From positions 408,070-472,069 of the forward strand of contig NZ_PUJW01000001.1 of assembly GCF_011189575.1 (NCBI RefSeq): DNA of 64,000 nt, written 5' to 3'. Made by a program: the position numbers and the translations under genes. Source of the stretch: Photorhabdus cinerea. GTDB lineage: Bacteria > Pseudomonadota > Gammaproteobacteria > Enterobacterales > Enterobacteriaceae. Numbering within the stretch: position 1 is the stretch's first letter; each line of letters starts with the position of its first letter. The notes under the pieces are model-generated. The model saw nothing but the letters and a program-made list of their open reading frames with translations. It searched no databases and was not told the DNA's origin. Shown here piece by piece: positions 53,691 to 63,308 of the stretch.

Positions 53691-54966
53691 AATGAAAACG
53701 GTTAATGAAACTTTGGCTATGTTGCGTGAGCATTATCATTTAACTGGTACAGAACAGCAGCCAAAACAATTGAAAACTTCGGATCTTGACGGGCCGGTAA
53801 TATTTTCTAACGACCCGAAAATAGCCACTGTGCCACCCGCGTTTTTTACCGTACAAACCATACAAGAGATGAAGGAGCTTGGCGGTGTGCCTGACAGTGA
53901 GTATGGACCTGGCGGAATGGAACCCCATCATCCGCTACCTGAACCCTATTCAGCTGAAAGGTTGGCGAATGTCACCGGTAATCATGCTGATATATGTAAA
54001 GCTTTCAGTGCTTATATCTATGGTTATTCTCCTTTGGTCAAAGATTATGAAGATATTCTGAACGCTAAACGTTTTCCGATGAAAGTCGCGTTATACAGTG
54101 GTGAAGATATCGTTGTCACTGCGAGTAACCCATTGATTGTCGGCAGTAAAGAGAGTCACGGCGAACCTGTTAACTTGGTGTTTAATAAGATAACGATTGA
54201 ACCTGGCGGTAAGATTATTTATTTGACCAATGGCACGGTTGAAGCGAACGAAGTCGTCGTAGTTAATTCCCCAAATCCATATCCAACTCCGGGTGATAAT
54301 GATGGCCCGAACATCGAAAATATTGGCAGTAACGGAGGTGATGGAGGGAGTGGAAACAATGGTGCCAGTGGAAGAGACGGCAGCAATGGTAGTGCTGGTA
54401 AAGATAATAAAAACTCCTGTGCAACATCGGCTACCAACGGTACCGCTGGTGGCAGTGGTACTGACGGGGCTAGGGGAAGTGATGGAGAGAAAGGTGGGAA
54501 TGCGAATGATGTTAATTTTAAAACAGGTACCCTTAGCGGCTTTGTGAATATGCTAACGCAAGGTGGTAATGGCGGTAACGGTGGTAACGGTGGGAATGGC
54601 GGTAGCGGTGGAAAAGGCGGGAATGGCGGCGGTTCTACCGACAACTGTAATGCTGGATATGGTGGTAATGGGGGGAATGGCGGCAACGGTGGTAACAGTG
54701 GTAATGGCGGCAATGCGGGTGACGGCGGCAACATCTATTTTACTTACCAGGAAGGAGGAAGTGCGACGTTCCAAGCCAGGGCGGTTGGCGGTAACGGTGG
54801 CAGAGGCGGCAACGGTGGTTCTGGGGGCGCTGGTGGTGCCGGTGGTTCTGGTGGTAAAGGTAGTAGCGGGGGTAGCCCAGGTAAAGGTGGTTCATCGGGG
54901 ACCACAGGAGCTGCCGGAAAAGCAGGTGCTATCGGTGCAATTTATATCAACGGCAAAAAACAATAA
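53683..54966 (+). CDS. Glycine-rich repeat protein G (paralogue in the intact unit)
   Basis: A 427-aa member of the same family as A-E, starting with ATG inside the last codons of F (8-bp overlap; the AGGAG ribosome-binding site lies within F's coding end). N-terminal domain: VNETLAMLREHYHLTG, PPAFFTVQTIQEMKELGGVP, GPGGMEPHHPLPEPYSAERL. Linker VNLVFNKITIEPGGKIIYLT. Conserved Cys in DNKNSCATSATNGT and STDNCNAGYGGNGG. The repeats are very regular GGN triplets. As the only copy with an intact F upstream and H downstream, it is the best candidate for the ancestral gene. Possible partner of F; function unknown. Confidence 0.82.
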   Translation: MNKMKTVNETLAMLREHYHLTGTEQQPKQLKTSDLDGPVIFSNDPKIATVPPAFFTVQTIQEMKELGGVPDSEYGPGGMEPHHPLPEPYSAERLANVTGNHADICKAFSAYIYGYSPLVKDYEDILNAKRFPMKVALYSGEDIVVTASNPLIVGSKESHGEPVNLVFNKITIEPGGKIIYLTNGTVEANEVVVVNSPNPYPTPGDNDGPNIENIGSNGGDGGSGNNGASGRDGSNGSAGKDNKNSCATSATNGTAGGSGTDGARGSDGEKGGNANDVNFKTGTLSGFVNMLTQGGNGGNGGNGGNGGSGGKGGNGGGSTDNCNAGYGGNGGNGGNGGNSGNGGNAGDGGNIYFTYQEGGSATFQARAVGGNGGRGGNGGSGGAGGAGGSGGKGSSGGSPGKGGSSGTTGAAGKAGAIGAIYINGKKQ

Positions 54967-54981
54967 CCGCAAGGGGGAGTT

Positions 54982-55638
54982 ATGGTCGCAGATATTCAAA
55001 TCTTCGGTACTAACGGTGTGAATGGTGCCGATGGGGCCAATGGCGCTGATGGCCAACGGGGTGCTGATGGTCAGAATGCTTCTCGTCGTAAGCCAGCCAC
55101 TGCCGGTAGCCCCGGTGGCGATGGTCAATTTGGTCAGAGTGGTCAGGATGGTCAATCAGGTTCTGGCTGGTGGTTTGCCCTGCGTTGTACCCGTTTTGAC
55201 GTACAGAGTGTGGTGCGTATTAGCAATAATGGCGGTAATGGTGGTGATGGTGGCATAGCGGGTTACGGTGGCAATGGGGGGGATGGCGGCAATGGTGGCC
55301 GTGGTAATTCATCATCGTCAGGTAAGCCGGGTGGTGTCGGTGGTAACGGTGGCAATGGTGGAAATGGCGGCAATGGAGGTGATGGAGGTGATGGCGGTCA
55401 TGTTTGGGTCAGATATAACCAGACTAGCTTACCGAAACCGGTATCTGCCACCTCTAATGGCGGGAGTGGAGGACTCGGGCAGCCCGGAGGTGCTGGGGGA
55501 ATAGCTGGGCGCGGTGGGGTAAATGGTGACGGTTCACATGCACCCGATGGAGAATATGGTATTGGTGGTATTAGCGCCAGCGGTGGTCAAGCCGGGAGAG
55601 TTGGAAAGGTTTCTGTAAATCAATTGCTGCGAGGATAA
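54982..55638 (+). CDS. Small glycine-rich repeat protein H
   Basis: A 218-aa protein, 15 bp after G with AAGGGGGAG before the ATG. It lacks the 190-aa N-terminal domain and starts almost directly with G-x-x repeats (TNGVNGADGANGADGQRGAD), then a short non-repetitive core (SGWWFALRCTRFDVQSVVRI) and a long GGN/GGD run, ending GKVSVNQLLRG. The core is analogous to the non-repetitive strand segment that splits the repeats of A-G. Together with G it may form a glycine-rich assembly; function unknown. Confidence 0.8.
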   Translation: MVADIQIFGTNGVNGADGANGADGQRGADGQNASRRKPATAGSPGGDGQFGQSGQDGQSGSGWWFALRCTRFDVQSVVRISNNGGNGGDGGIAGYGGNGGDGGNGGRGNSSSSGKPGGVGGNGGNGGNGGNGGDGGDGGHVWVRYNQTSLPKPVSATSNGGSGGLGQPGGAGGIAGRGGVNGDGSHAPDGEYGIGGISASGGQAGRVGKVSVNQLLRG

Positions 55639-55642
55639 TGAC

Positions 55643-58117
55643 ATGAGTGAATCCAGATCTTTTGCTGGCAAATGGCAATTTGCAGCGCCTTCCGGCCAAC
55701 TGATTACGGTTCAGGCGGATGGTACGCTTAGCCTGTCAGCCAAGCAATCAGGGGTGATAAATCAAATGATTAATGCCTATGGCATGACTAACTTTTGGTT
55801 ACAGGCTGGCAATGGTCAATACTTAGCTGCGAGCGGCAATACTCCTCAAGCTAATCAACCGCGCGCTGGTACGGTTGCTGAGATCCGGTTGGAAGAGGTA
55901 GGAGGATCTGGATTTCGCCTGCGTCGTATCAGTAGCAGTGGTGACAGTTATTTGGTAGCGCAACAATCTGGGCTGATTTGGCAGGCAGTCACTAGCAGTC
56001 CGCCTCTGTCAGCCCAATTTACTCGTACTATCGTGACAAAGGACTTGGAATTCCTCAAAGAATGGGGGGCAATGGGGGCCGATCTGCGTTTTGCTTATCT
56101 CGCCGAAGAAAATTTGAATGAAATGGTGATGATGGCTGTCGATTTGTCTAATGCCGACTTGCATGGTTCGACATTGCTTGATGCTGATTTAACGAATGTT
56201 AAAGTTGATGACTGCAATTTTAGTGGTTGTGACTTAAGCAAGGCTGATCTAACGCATATTCATGGTAAAAATGCGCTTTTTGAAAAGTGTATCGTCGGTA
56301 GTGATACCAATATGCCTGACGCTGAGCTACCGAACGCCATTTTCCGTGGCTGTAAGAGCAGTGGTGGTCAGCCGATATTGAATCGTCTAAAAGCGCCCGG
56401 TGCGGATTTCTCTGGAGCGTTGTTACCTTCGGTGATAATGGAGAATGCTGATTTATCTCAGGCGAATCTGGTTAATGTTGATCTAAGCGGCGCCAGTCTG
56501 GCTTCCTGTAACTTTACCGGGGCGATCATGACGTTGGTGAATTTGCAAAATACCACCTTGCAGACCTCGAATTTTAGTCAAGCCACGTTAGTGGGGACTG
56601 ATTTTACCGGGGCGAATATCAATCATGTTAATTTCAGTGGTGCTAATCTGACCAACGCACGGTTATCGTTAACTACCGGTTATAGTCAGCTTAACCTCAG
56701 CGACAGTACCTTATTAGCGACGGTACTGACAGAGATGAACTTGGTTGATGCCACGATTACCGCTAAAACGGATTTTACTCAGGCACAGATGGATGGCGTT
56801 AATCTGAGCAGCCAGAAGCTGGATCAAGTTATATTCCTGATGGCGTCGATGAAAAAGGCAAATCTGGATTCTACGTCACTGAATGGCGCAGTTCTGGTCG
56901 GTGCTAAACTGGCCGGTGCCACTATTCTGGGGAATGTCTCTTTAGTTGGTGCGAATTTGTCTAATGCGAGTCTGGAGAATGTTAATTTAACTGGCGCTCA
57001 ATTTGGTGCTTTATCCACAGTGACACATTTGGATGAAGCCGATGCTCAAGCGCTGGATAATCAGCAACTGCCTGAACAGTTACGTCAAATGTTGTATCAG
57101 GGAAAGATATTGGTTAATGGTCAGGCAGAGGTATTGGTGCGTCAGCCGGGTCAGAATTGGTTGGTGGAACATGATGGTAAACCGTTATTTATTCACTATC
57201 AGGATGGGCAATTAAATGTTGCGCAAGATAATGGCGGTAATGCGGCAATTCTTGCCAACACATTTATGCCTAATGCCATTCTGACTGGCGCTAATCTGTA
57301 TGCGGTTGATATGTCTGGCGCTCATTGGTACGGCAGTAACGCCAGAGCCGATAACGCCAATTTGGAACAGGTCAATTTGTCGAATGCTAACTTAGCGACA
57401 ATGAATTTCACTCAGGCTCGATTGTTTGGTGCGAATTTGTCCTATGCCAATCTGGTAAATACTGATTTCAGCAAGGCAATGTTAGAACCCACCGAAGGTC
57501 TTAAGCCGGCATCTCTGGCCTTTGCTTCAATTCAAGGCACTATTTTCACTGAAGCTAAATTGACCGGGGCTAATTTGACCAATGGCGCGGTGGCTTTACC
57601 GTTTGAGGAAGCAGGCAAAAAGTTAACAGGTGTGCCTTTATTCAGTGCGGCGCTTGAGCTGATGAGTTCACTAGATACTGGTGTGGTTTCAAAAGAGTTG
57701 CGTCAGGTATTTACTGATAACGGCTACAGCCTGTTATCTAATGCCAAAATCATTGAAAAGCAAAGTGATCAATATTGGATTATCTCCAACCAGCCGCCAG
57801 ACACCGATCTGAATTATCGAGGATATTGTAACTTTATGGTGATTCGGGTGAGTGAGGTCGGTAATAACCATCTGCAAGTTTGTGGTGGAGCACCATTACG
57901 TATCATCCGTACTGCGGCTGACAATACATTACAACCGGTCAATGTCGCTTTTGGGATGACAATTGATATCACTCAGGCAATGGATGGAGCCACCACCTGC
58001 CCAAGTGGTTTGCGTTATCAGTTACTCAATACGGGCATCAGCTATCAGTCATTGATGACACCGGGATTACCACCTCATCCACCGAAATGTATTTCTAGCC
58101 CGACGACTTGGTGTTGA
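55643..58117 (+). CDS. Pentapeptide-repeat protein with N-terminal trefoil-like region
   Basis: An 824-aa protein starting 4 bp after the H stop. Residues ~1-130 contain FWLQAGNGQYLAASG and FRLRRISSSGDSYLVAQQ, resembling beta-trefoil/fascin-like domains. From ~165 to ~470 and again ~540-680 it has A(D/N)LxX-type pentapeptides (ADLSQANLVNVDLSGASLASCNFTG), which form a right-handed quadrilateral beta-helix. Between and after these blocks are modules shared with F (VLVRQPGQNWLVEHDGKP; LDTGVVSKELRQVFTDNGYSLLSNAKII). The C-terminal ~100 aa are not recognised. No signal peptide. It directly precedes the PKS; role unknown (scaffold, resistance or structural). Confidence 0.85.
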   Translation: MSESRSFAGKWQFAAPSGQLITVQADGTLSLSAKQSGVINQMINAYGMTNFWLQAGNGQYLAASGNTPQANQPRAGTVAEIRLEEVGGSGFRLRRISSSGDSYLVAQQSGLIWQAVTSSPPLSAQFTRTIVTKDLEFLKEWGAMGADLRFAYLAEENLNEMVMMAVDLSNADLHGSTLLDADLTNVKVDDCNFSGCDLSKADLTHIHGKNALFEKCIVGSDTNMPDAELPNAIFRGCKSSGGQPILNRLKAPGADFSGALLPSVIMENADLSQANLVNVDLSGASLASCNFTGAIMTLVNLQNTTLQTSNFSQATLVGTDFTGANINHVNFSGANLTNARLSLTTGYSQLNLSDSTLLATVLTEMNLVDATITAKTDFTQAQMDGVNLSSQKLDQVIFLMASMKKANLDSTSLNGAVLVGAKLAGATILGNVSLVGANLSNASLENVNLTGAQFGALSTVTHLDEADAQALDNQQLPEQLRQMLYQGKILVNGQAEVLVRQPGQNWLVEHDGKPLFIHYQDGQLNVAQDNGGNAAILANTFMPNAILTGANLYAVDMSGAHWYGSNARADNANLEQVNLSNANLATMNFTQARLFGANLSYANLVNTDFSKAMLEPTEGLKPASLAFASIQGTIFTEAKLTGANLTNGAVALPFEEAGKKLTGVPLFSAALELMSSLDTGVVSKELRQVFTDNGYSLLSNAKIIEKQSDQYWIISNQPPDTDLNYRGYCNFMVIRVSEVGNNHLQVCGGAPLRIIRTAADNTLQPVNVAFGMTIDITQAMDGATTCPSGLRYQLLNTGISYQSLMTPGLPPHPPKCISSPTTWC

Positions 58118-58169
58118 TGAGTAAGTACGATGAGCTGGCAAATGACTAATCGGAGTAAAGAATACCGTT

Positions 58170-61100
58170 ATGGATATCAATATGATGAGAAGTGACAATA
58201 TGCCGATTGCTATTATCGGCATGGGTTGCCGTTTCCCGGGGGGGGTTAGCTCTCCAGAGGAATTCTGGCAGCTGTTGTGTGGTTCAAGTGACGCAATTAC
58301 CCCAGTCCCCCCTGAACGCTGGTCAACTCAGGCTTATAGTTCCCGAGATCGCAATTTGCCGGGGAAAATGGTGGCTCGAGAAGGCGGATTTATCGCTGAT
58401 GTTACCGGCTTCGATGCGGCGGTGTTTGATATCAGTAATACAGAAGCGCCTTTTATCGACCCACAGCATCGTCTGATGTTGCAGGTAACATGGGAAACGT
58501 TGGAACGGGCGAGAATACCGCCAAAATCGTTGGCGGGTCAGGCGGTTGGTGTCTATATCGGTGCTTTCACTCATGATTATATGCACCTGCAATTTACTGA
58601 TTTGCGTCAGACTACCGGTTATACCTCAACCGGTGCAATGGGAACCATGTTGTCAAACCGGATATCCCATGCGTTTGATTTTCAGGGGCCATCCTTGACC
58701 ATTGATAGCGCCTGTTCATCGTCCCTGTTAGCGGTACATTTGGCTTGTGAAAGTTTGCGGCGTGGAGAATCACAACTGGCGTTGGCGGGTGGCAGCCAGT
58801 TAATGTTGATGCCTGATTTTTCGGTAGTGGAAAGCCGTACCGGTTTTCTATCATTCACTAACCGCTGTCATAGCTTTTCAGCTAACGCTGATGGCTATGT
58901 ACGTAGCGAAGGGGTAGGTGCTGTTTTGCTGAAACCTTTGAATACGGCTTTACAGGATGGCGATCCCGTTCTGGCGGTGATCCACGGTTCAGCTGCGAAT
59001 CAAGATGGCCGTACTCCCACGATTACCCAGCCAAGCAGCGCGGCACAACAACGGGTGATTCAGGTGGCCTGTGCTCAGGCGGGGATTTCCCCAGAAGAGA
59101 TTGATTATATTGAGGCTCATGGTACTGGGACCGCGGTAGGTGATCCGATAGAAGCGGAAGCGCTGGGGCTGGTGTGTCGGCCCGAACCGACAGACCGCCC
59201 GTTATTGATTGGCGCGTGTAAATCCGTGATTGGTCATACAGAAGCCGCAGCGGGCATTGCTGGATTAATTAAAGCGGTATTGTGTTTACAACGGGGACAG
59301 GTACCGGGCAATTTACATGCCGATCCGCCTAACCGTTACATTCGTTTTACTGAATTGGGATTGCAAGTTCCACAGCAGTTAACCCCATTGCCTGAGGGAA
59401 AAGTGATAGCTGGGGTGAATTCCTTTGGTTTTGGCGGAACGAATGTCCATGTGGTGTTAAGTAATAATGCAGAATCTTCCGTACAACTTCGGACGACGCA
59501 AGGGCAAGCTTTCATGCTGCCATTGTCTGCGCAGTCTGAGTTTTCTCTGAAGCAACAAGCGCAGAGCATTGCCGATTTGCTACAACAGCAGCCGGATATT
59601 GCCCTTGATGATTTGTGCTATAGCCTGGCGACGACTCGTCACTGCTTTCCGTTACGTAAGGGGATCGCATTCAGTAACCGAGAACAGTTGCGACAGCGGT
59701 TGACTAATCTGAATGTGTCGTCGGAGCATAATAATAAAAAAGTTGATCGTCTGGCTTGGATATTTGCGGGTATTGGCAGTGAAGATTGGCAAGATTCTAT
59801 CGTTTGGTTTCAGCAATTTCCCGAATTTACTGAACAATTCGAACGTTGCGAGGCAATTTGGACGGGATTTTCTGCACCTTCCTTATATGCGGCATTGATC
59901 TCTGCCGATGAACTGATAGAGCCGCCAATGCAGTTTGCTGTGCAAATATCAATGGCTGCGCAGTTGCAGAAGTGGGGGTTCAAACCAGCGGCGTTACTTG
60001 GTCATAGTTCCGGTGAAACGGCGGCTTGTTATCTGGCGGGAATTTATGATCTGACGCAGGCACTGACACTGCTACATCAGCGTTATCATTATCTGGAACG
60101 TGTGTTGAATAAAGGCGGCGGATTATTGATCGTGGCAGCGACAGTTGAGCAGATATTGCCTCATTTGTCTGCCCCCGGTACCGAGCCTGCCGTGGTGATA
60201 GCAGGACGTAATAGTATCAATCGTTGCTTATTGTCCGGACCTGTAAGTGAATTAACCGCCGTTGCTGAGCGCTTAAAGCAGCAGCGTATCGCCAGTAGTC
60301 GGCTCAATTATAGAATTGCTTCTCATTCCCATTATATAGAGTCAATTAGGGCTGGGTTGACTGCGGATTCGGCAACCGTTCCCGCGGCAGAACCTTTGTT
60401 GCCAGTGTTTTCATCAGTCACCGGGGAGTTGATTAATGGGAAGTTAAGTCCCGAGCATTGGGCTGACAATGTCGTCTCGCCATTCCGTTTTGACGATGCG
60501 GTAGAAAACATGCTCAAAGCGGGTTTCCACCATTTTCTGGAAATTTCACCTAAATCCCTACTGAGTGCAGGATTAAAGGATTGGAGTCAGCCTTATCGAG
60601 GACAGGTGTTTGCTTGTCGCTCAGGGCAGAACTGGCCACAACTGTTAGGACAGCTGTTTGAAGCTGGGGTTGAACCGGACTGGCGGACTCTGATGCCTAC
60701 CGCTTGCCCAATTGATCTACCCACTTACTCTTGGCATCAGCAATCTTATTGGTATGAGCCAGAGATTAGCCGTCGTCGCCGATTACGTATATTGAGCGGT
60801 GTATTATTGGGCGAAGCCCAACCGGGCAGCGAGAGTTGGCAAGCTGAGTTGGCTGTAGAACAAGTGCCTTGGTTACTCGATCATGTTGTCATGGGAAATG
60901 CAATGTTTCCGGCTGCGGGCTATATTGAAGTCATGTTGGCGGCGGCTCGTATCTGCTTTCCTGACGTTGGATTAGCGCTTGATAATATTGTGTTGCAATC
61001 GGCTTTACTGCTAGAGCCAGGTATAGAATTCAGGTTAAAGACACAGTTAGATCGCCAGCGAATGGAAGTGCAAGTACACATTACCCGTAATCTGGATGAG

Positions 61101-63308
61101 AGTGCACATTACCAACTTGCAGCCAGTGCACAGGTGAACATCGTTGTACCGGGTGCGACTGCTTGTGCTATTCCCCCATTAACGGCAAATGATCGCTATC
61201 CTTGCATATGGAACCAAGAGATGTTGTATCAGGCATTTCAACATCTGCATTTCAGTTATAGTGGTGTTTTTTGTACTCTGCGCCATGCGTTTGTTGGTAA
61301 AGAAGAAACAATCTGTGAGATTGAATTACCACCTGCACCGGAGGGCATGAATTTTCACCCAGCGGCTTTGGATGGCATCTTCCAATCATTGTTGGCGATT
61401 CAGTCTGTTGATGTTCACGTGCCAATTCCTGCTAACGAGTTCCGTATCCCGGTAAGTATTCAGCATTTGCGTATCAATGGTAAATTGTCAGGTCGGGTTC
61501 ATGCCCATGCCAGAAATACTAAACAGACGAAACAACAATGGTTTGGTGATATTGATGTCTATACTGATAGCGGTATGTTGCTTTGTCAGATCAGCGGGTT
61601 TTGCGTTCAGCTTGTTGGTAATAGAAAAAACAGCTTGTCTGCCAAACTGCACAATCTGGTTGTCGGCCAACCACAGTGGCGTAAACTGCCTGCTCAGCCA
61701 TCAACAGAGTCTGTGACGCAATGGGCTATCCTTGGGGGTGAAAACGCTCTGGCAGAAGAGTTAGCTGATGAGTTGCAACGCCGTGGTGGGTGTGCCTCGT
61801 TGTATTCTGGTCTGCCCGACAGTTATCAGAAAATTCAAGAATTAGTTGATACTCTTCCTGTTGAAACCGAAAGAATCCTGATCCTCTGGCCGTTGCAGGC
61901 TCCGCGAATGGCTTATCATTCGTTGATCCATTTGTGTGCAGCGTTGTCCGAACGATCGATGAAACCACGTTTGTGGATAGTGACTCAATGTGCTCATCAA
62001 GTCACTGAGCAGGATCAGCCTGATCCATTTGCCGCCACATTATGGGGAATGATGCGCGTTATTGGTCAACAGGAAGCAACTGTATTATGGGGTGGATTAC
62101 TGGATATTGACAGTACCACGGTTCCAGCCAAATGGTGGGACGCGCTATTGATAGATGATGGCGAGGATCAATTAGCTCTGCGCCATCATCAGAGTTATGT
62201 GCTACGCCTTGTGCCATTACCTGAAATACCCGCGCTCCCACCAGTGCGTTTTCGTCCAGATGGCTGCTATCTGCTGACTGGTGCTTTTGGTGATATGGGG
62301 CGTCAATTGATTCCTTGGATGGTACAGCACGGTGCTCGACATTTGTTATTGATCGGGCGTCGTCGTGCCCTTGATACGGCAGATCAAGCGTTATTGGAAA
62401 TGCTGAATCAACAAGGGATTGAGGCTAATTATCTGCCGGTTGATCTCGGTGATGTGGAAAGGACCCACATTTGTTTGGCTCAGTATCGACAACAAGCCAG
62501 CCAGCCGCTGCGTGGGGTGATTCATTGTGCTGCGCATGTTGAAGATCAGGGATATCGTGAACTCAGCCCCGAGGCGTTTGATAGAGTATTTGCCGCTAAA
62601 GCATTAGCCGCCTGGACATTGCATCAAGCGTTGGCTGATGCACCTTTAGAGCATTTTGTTATGTTTTCCTCGTTGGGGGCATTATTGGCTTTACCGGGTA
62701 TGGCATCTTACGCAGCGGCTAACGCTATGTTGGATAGTCTAGCCTGCTTACGGCGTCAGCAAGGTTTACCTGCGTTAAGCCTTAATTGGGGGCCATGGGA
62801 AGCGGGGATCGCTTTGCGGGATAGTCGAACGTTGCCAATACTGGAAAACAGTGGTTTACAGCCATTTGGTTCAGAGGAGGGATTAGCGGTTTTAGAGTGC
62901 TTGTTTGCTCGGATGGAGCCGCAACTGGTGCCGTTCTTGACGAATTGGTCAAATTTACTGTCCAGCCAGATGCGTCACCTACCGCTATTGCGTGATATTC
63001 AGCAAGAAAATGTGGTTCAGACTTTACCCATAGAAGCGGCGCTTGCAGTGAGTGATCTGGACGATGTCGTTAGCTTGCTACAGACCTTTTGTGGTGAGAT
63101 TGTTGGGACGCCAGCAGAAGTATTCCATCCTGATCTACCTTTGACTAACAACGGTATTGATTCATTGAATGGTTTAATGTTGGTACAAAAAATCAACAAA
63201 AAATTACGTTTGGATATTCCGCTGGAATTGTTGTTAAGTGATAAGCCGCTGGCTGAACTTGCATCATTGATTACATATCGATTGCAAGTTAAGGCAATTG
63301 CGAAGTAG
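58170..63308 (+). CDS. Type I polyketide synthase, KS-AT-DH-KR-ACP
   Basis: A 1712-aa single-module PKS. KS ~10-430: Cys in DSACSSSLLAVHLAC (~180), His in EAHGTGTAVGDPIEA and GHTEAAAGIAGL. AT ~520-840: Ser in LLGHSSGETAA (~610). DH ~870-1130: His in LLDHVVMGNAMFPAAGYIE (~903) and Asp in FHPAALDGIFQ (~1067). KR: cofactor loop LLTGAFGDMGRQL (~1367), catalytic Ser/Tyr/Asn region FSSLGALLALPGMASYAAANAM. ACP ~1635-1705: phosphopantetheine Ser in NNGIDSLNG (~1663). There is no ER and no thioesterase, so release needs another enzyme. The IASHS motif in AT corresponds to the YASH/HAFH position; the extender unit is not clear. It could act iteratively. Confidence 0.93.
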   Translation: MDINMMRSDNMPIAIIGMGCRFPGGVSSPEEFWQLLCGSSDAITPVPPERWSTQAYSSRDRNLPGKMVAREGGFIADVTGFDAAVFDISNTEAPFIDPQHRLMLQVTWETLERARIPPKSLAGQAVGVYIGAFTHDYMHLQFTDLRQTTGYTSTGAMGTMLSNRISHAFDFQGPSLTIDSACSSSLLAVHLACESLRRGESQLALAGGSQLMLMPDFSVVESRTGFLSFTNRCHSFSANADGYVRSEGVGAVLLKPLNTALQDGDPVLAVIHGSAANQDGRTPTITQPSSAAQQRVIQVACAQAGISPEEIDYIEAHGTGTAVGDPIEAEALGLVCRPEPTDRPLLIGACKSVIGHTEAAAGIAGLIKAVLCLQRGQVPGNLHADPPNRYIRFTELGLQVPQQLTPLPEGKVIAGVNSFGFGGTNVHVVLSNNAESSVQLRTTQGQAFMLPLSAQSEFSLKQQAQSIADLLQQQPDIALDDLCYSLATTRHCFPLRKGIAFSNREQLRQRLTNLNVSSEHNNKKVDRLAWIFAGIGSEDWQDSIVWFQQFPEFTEQFERCEAIWTGFSAPSLYAALISADELIEPPMQFAVQISMAAQLQKWGFKPAALLGHSSGETAACYLAGIYDLTQALTLLHQRYHYLERVLNKGGGLLIVAATVEQILPHLSAPGTEPAVVIAGRNSINRCLLSGPVSELTAVAERLKQQRIASSRLNYRIASHSHYIESIRAGLTADSATVPAAEPLLPVFSSVTGELINGKLSPEHWADNVVSPFRFDDAVENMLKAGFHHFLEISPKSLLSAGLKDWSQPYRGQVFACRSGQNWPQLLGQLFEAGVEPDWRTLMPTACPIDLPTYSWHQQSYWYEPEISRRRRLRILSGVLLGEAQPGSESWQAELAVEQVPWLLDHVVMGNAMFPAAGYIEVMLAAARICFPDVGLALDNIVLQSALLLEPGIEFRLKTQLDRQRMEVQVHITRNLDESAHYQLAASAQVNIVVPGATACAIPPLTANDRYPCIWNQEMLYQAFQHLHFSYSGVFCTLRHAFVGKEETICEIELPPAPEGMNFHPAALDGIFQSLLAIQSVDVHVPIPANEFRIPVSIQHLRINGKLSGRVHAHARNTKQTKQQWFGDIDVYTDSGMLLCQISGFCVQLVGNRKNSLSAKLHNLVVGQPQWRKLPAQPSTESVTQWAILGGENALAEELADELQRRGGCASLYSGLPDSYQKIQELVDTLPVETERILILWPLQAPRMAYHSLIHLCAALSERSMKPRLWIVTQCAHQVTEQDQPDPFAATLWGMMRVIGQQEATVLWGGLLDIDSTTVPAKWWDALLIDDGEDQLALRHHQSYVLRLVPLPEIPALPPVRFRPDGCYLLTGAFGDMGRQLIPWMVQHGARHLLLIGRRRALDTADQALLEMLNQQGIEANYLPVDLGDVERTHICLAQYRQQASQPLRGVIHCAAHVEDQGYRELSPEAFDRVFAAKALAAWTLHQALADAPLEHFVMFSSLGALLALPGMASYAAANAMLDSLACLRRQQGLPALSLNWGPWEAGIALRDSRTLPILENSGLQPFGSEEGLAVLECLFARMEPQLVPFLTNWSNLLSSQMRHLPLLRDIQQENVVQTLPIEAALAVSDLDDVVSLLQTFCGEIVGTPAEVFHPDLPLTNNGIDSLNGLMLVQKINKKLRLDIPLELLLSDKPLAELASLITYRLQVKAIAK

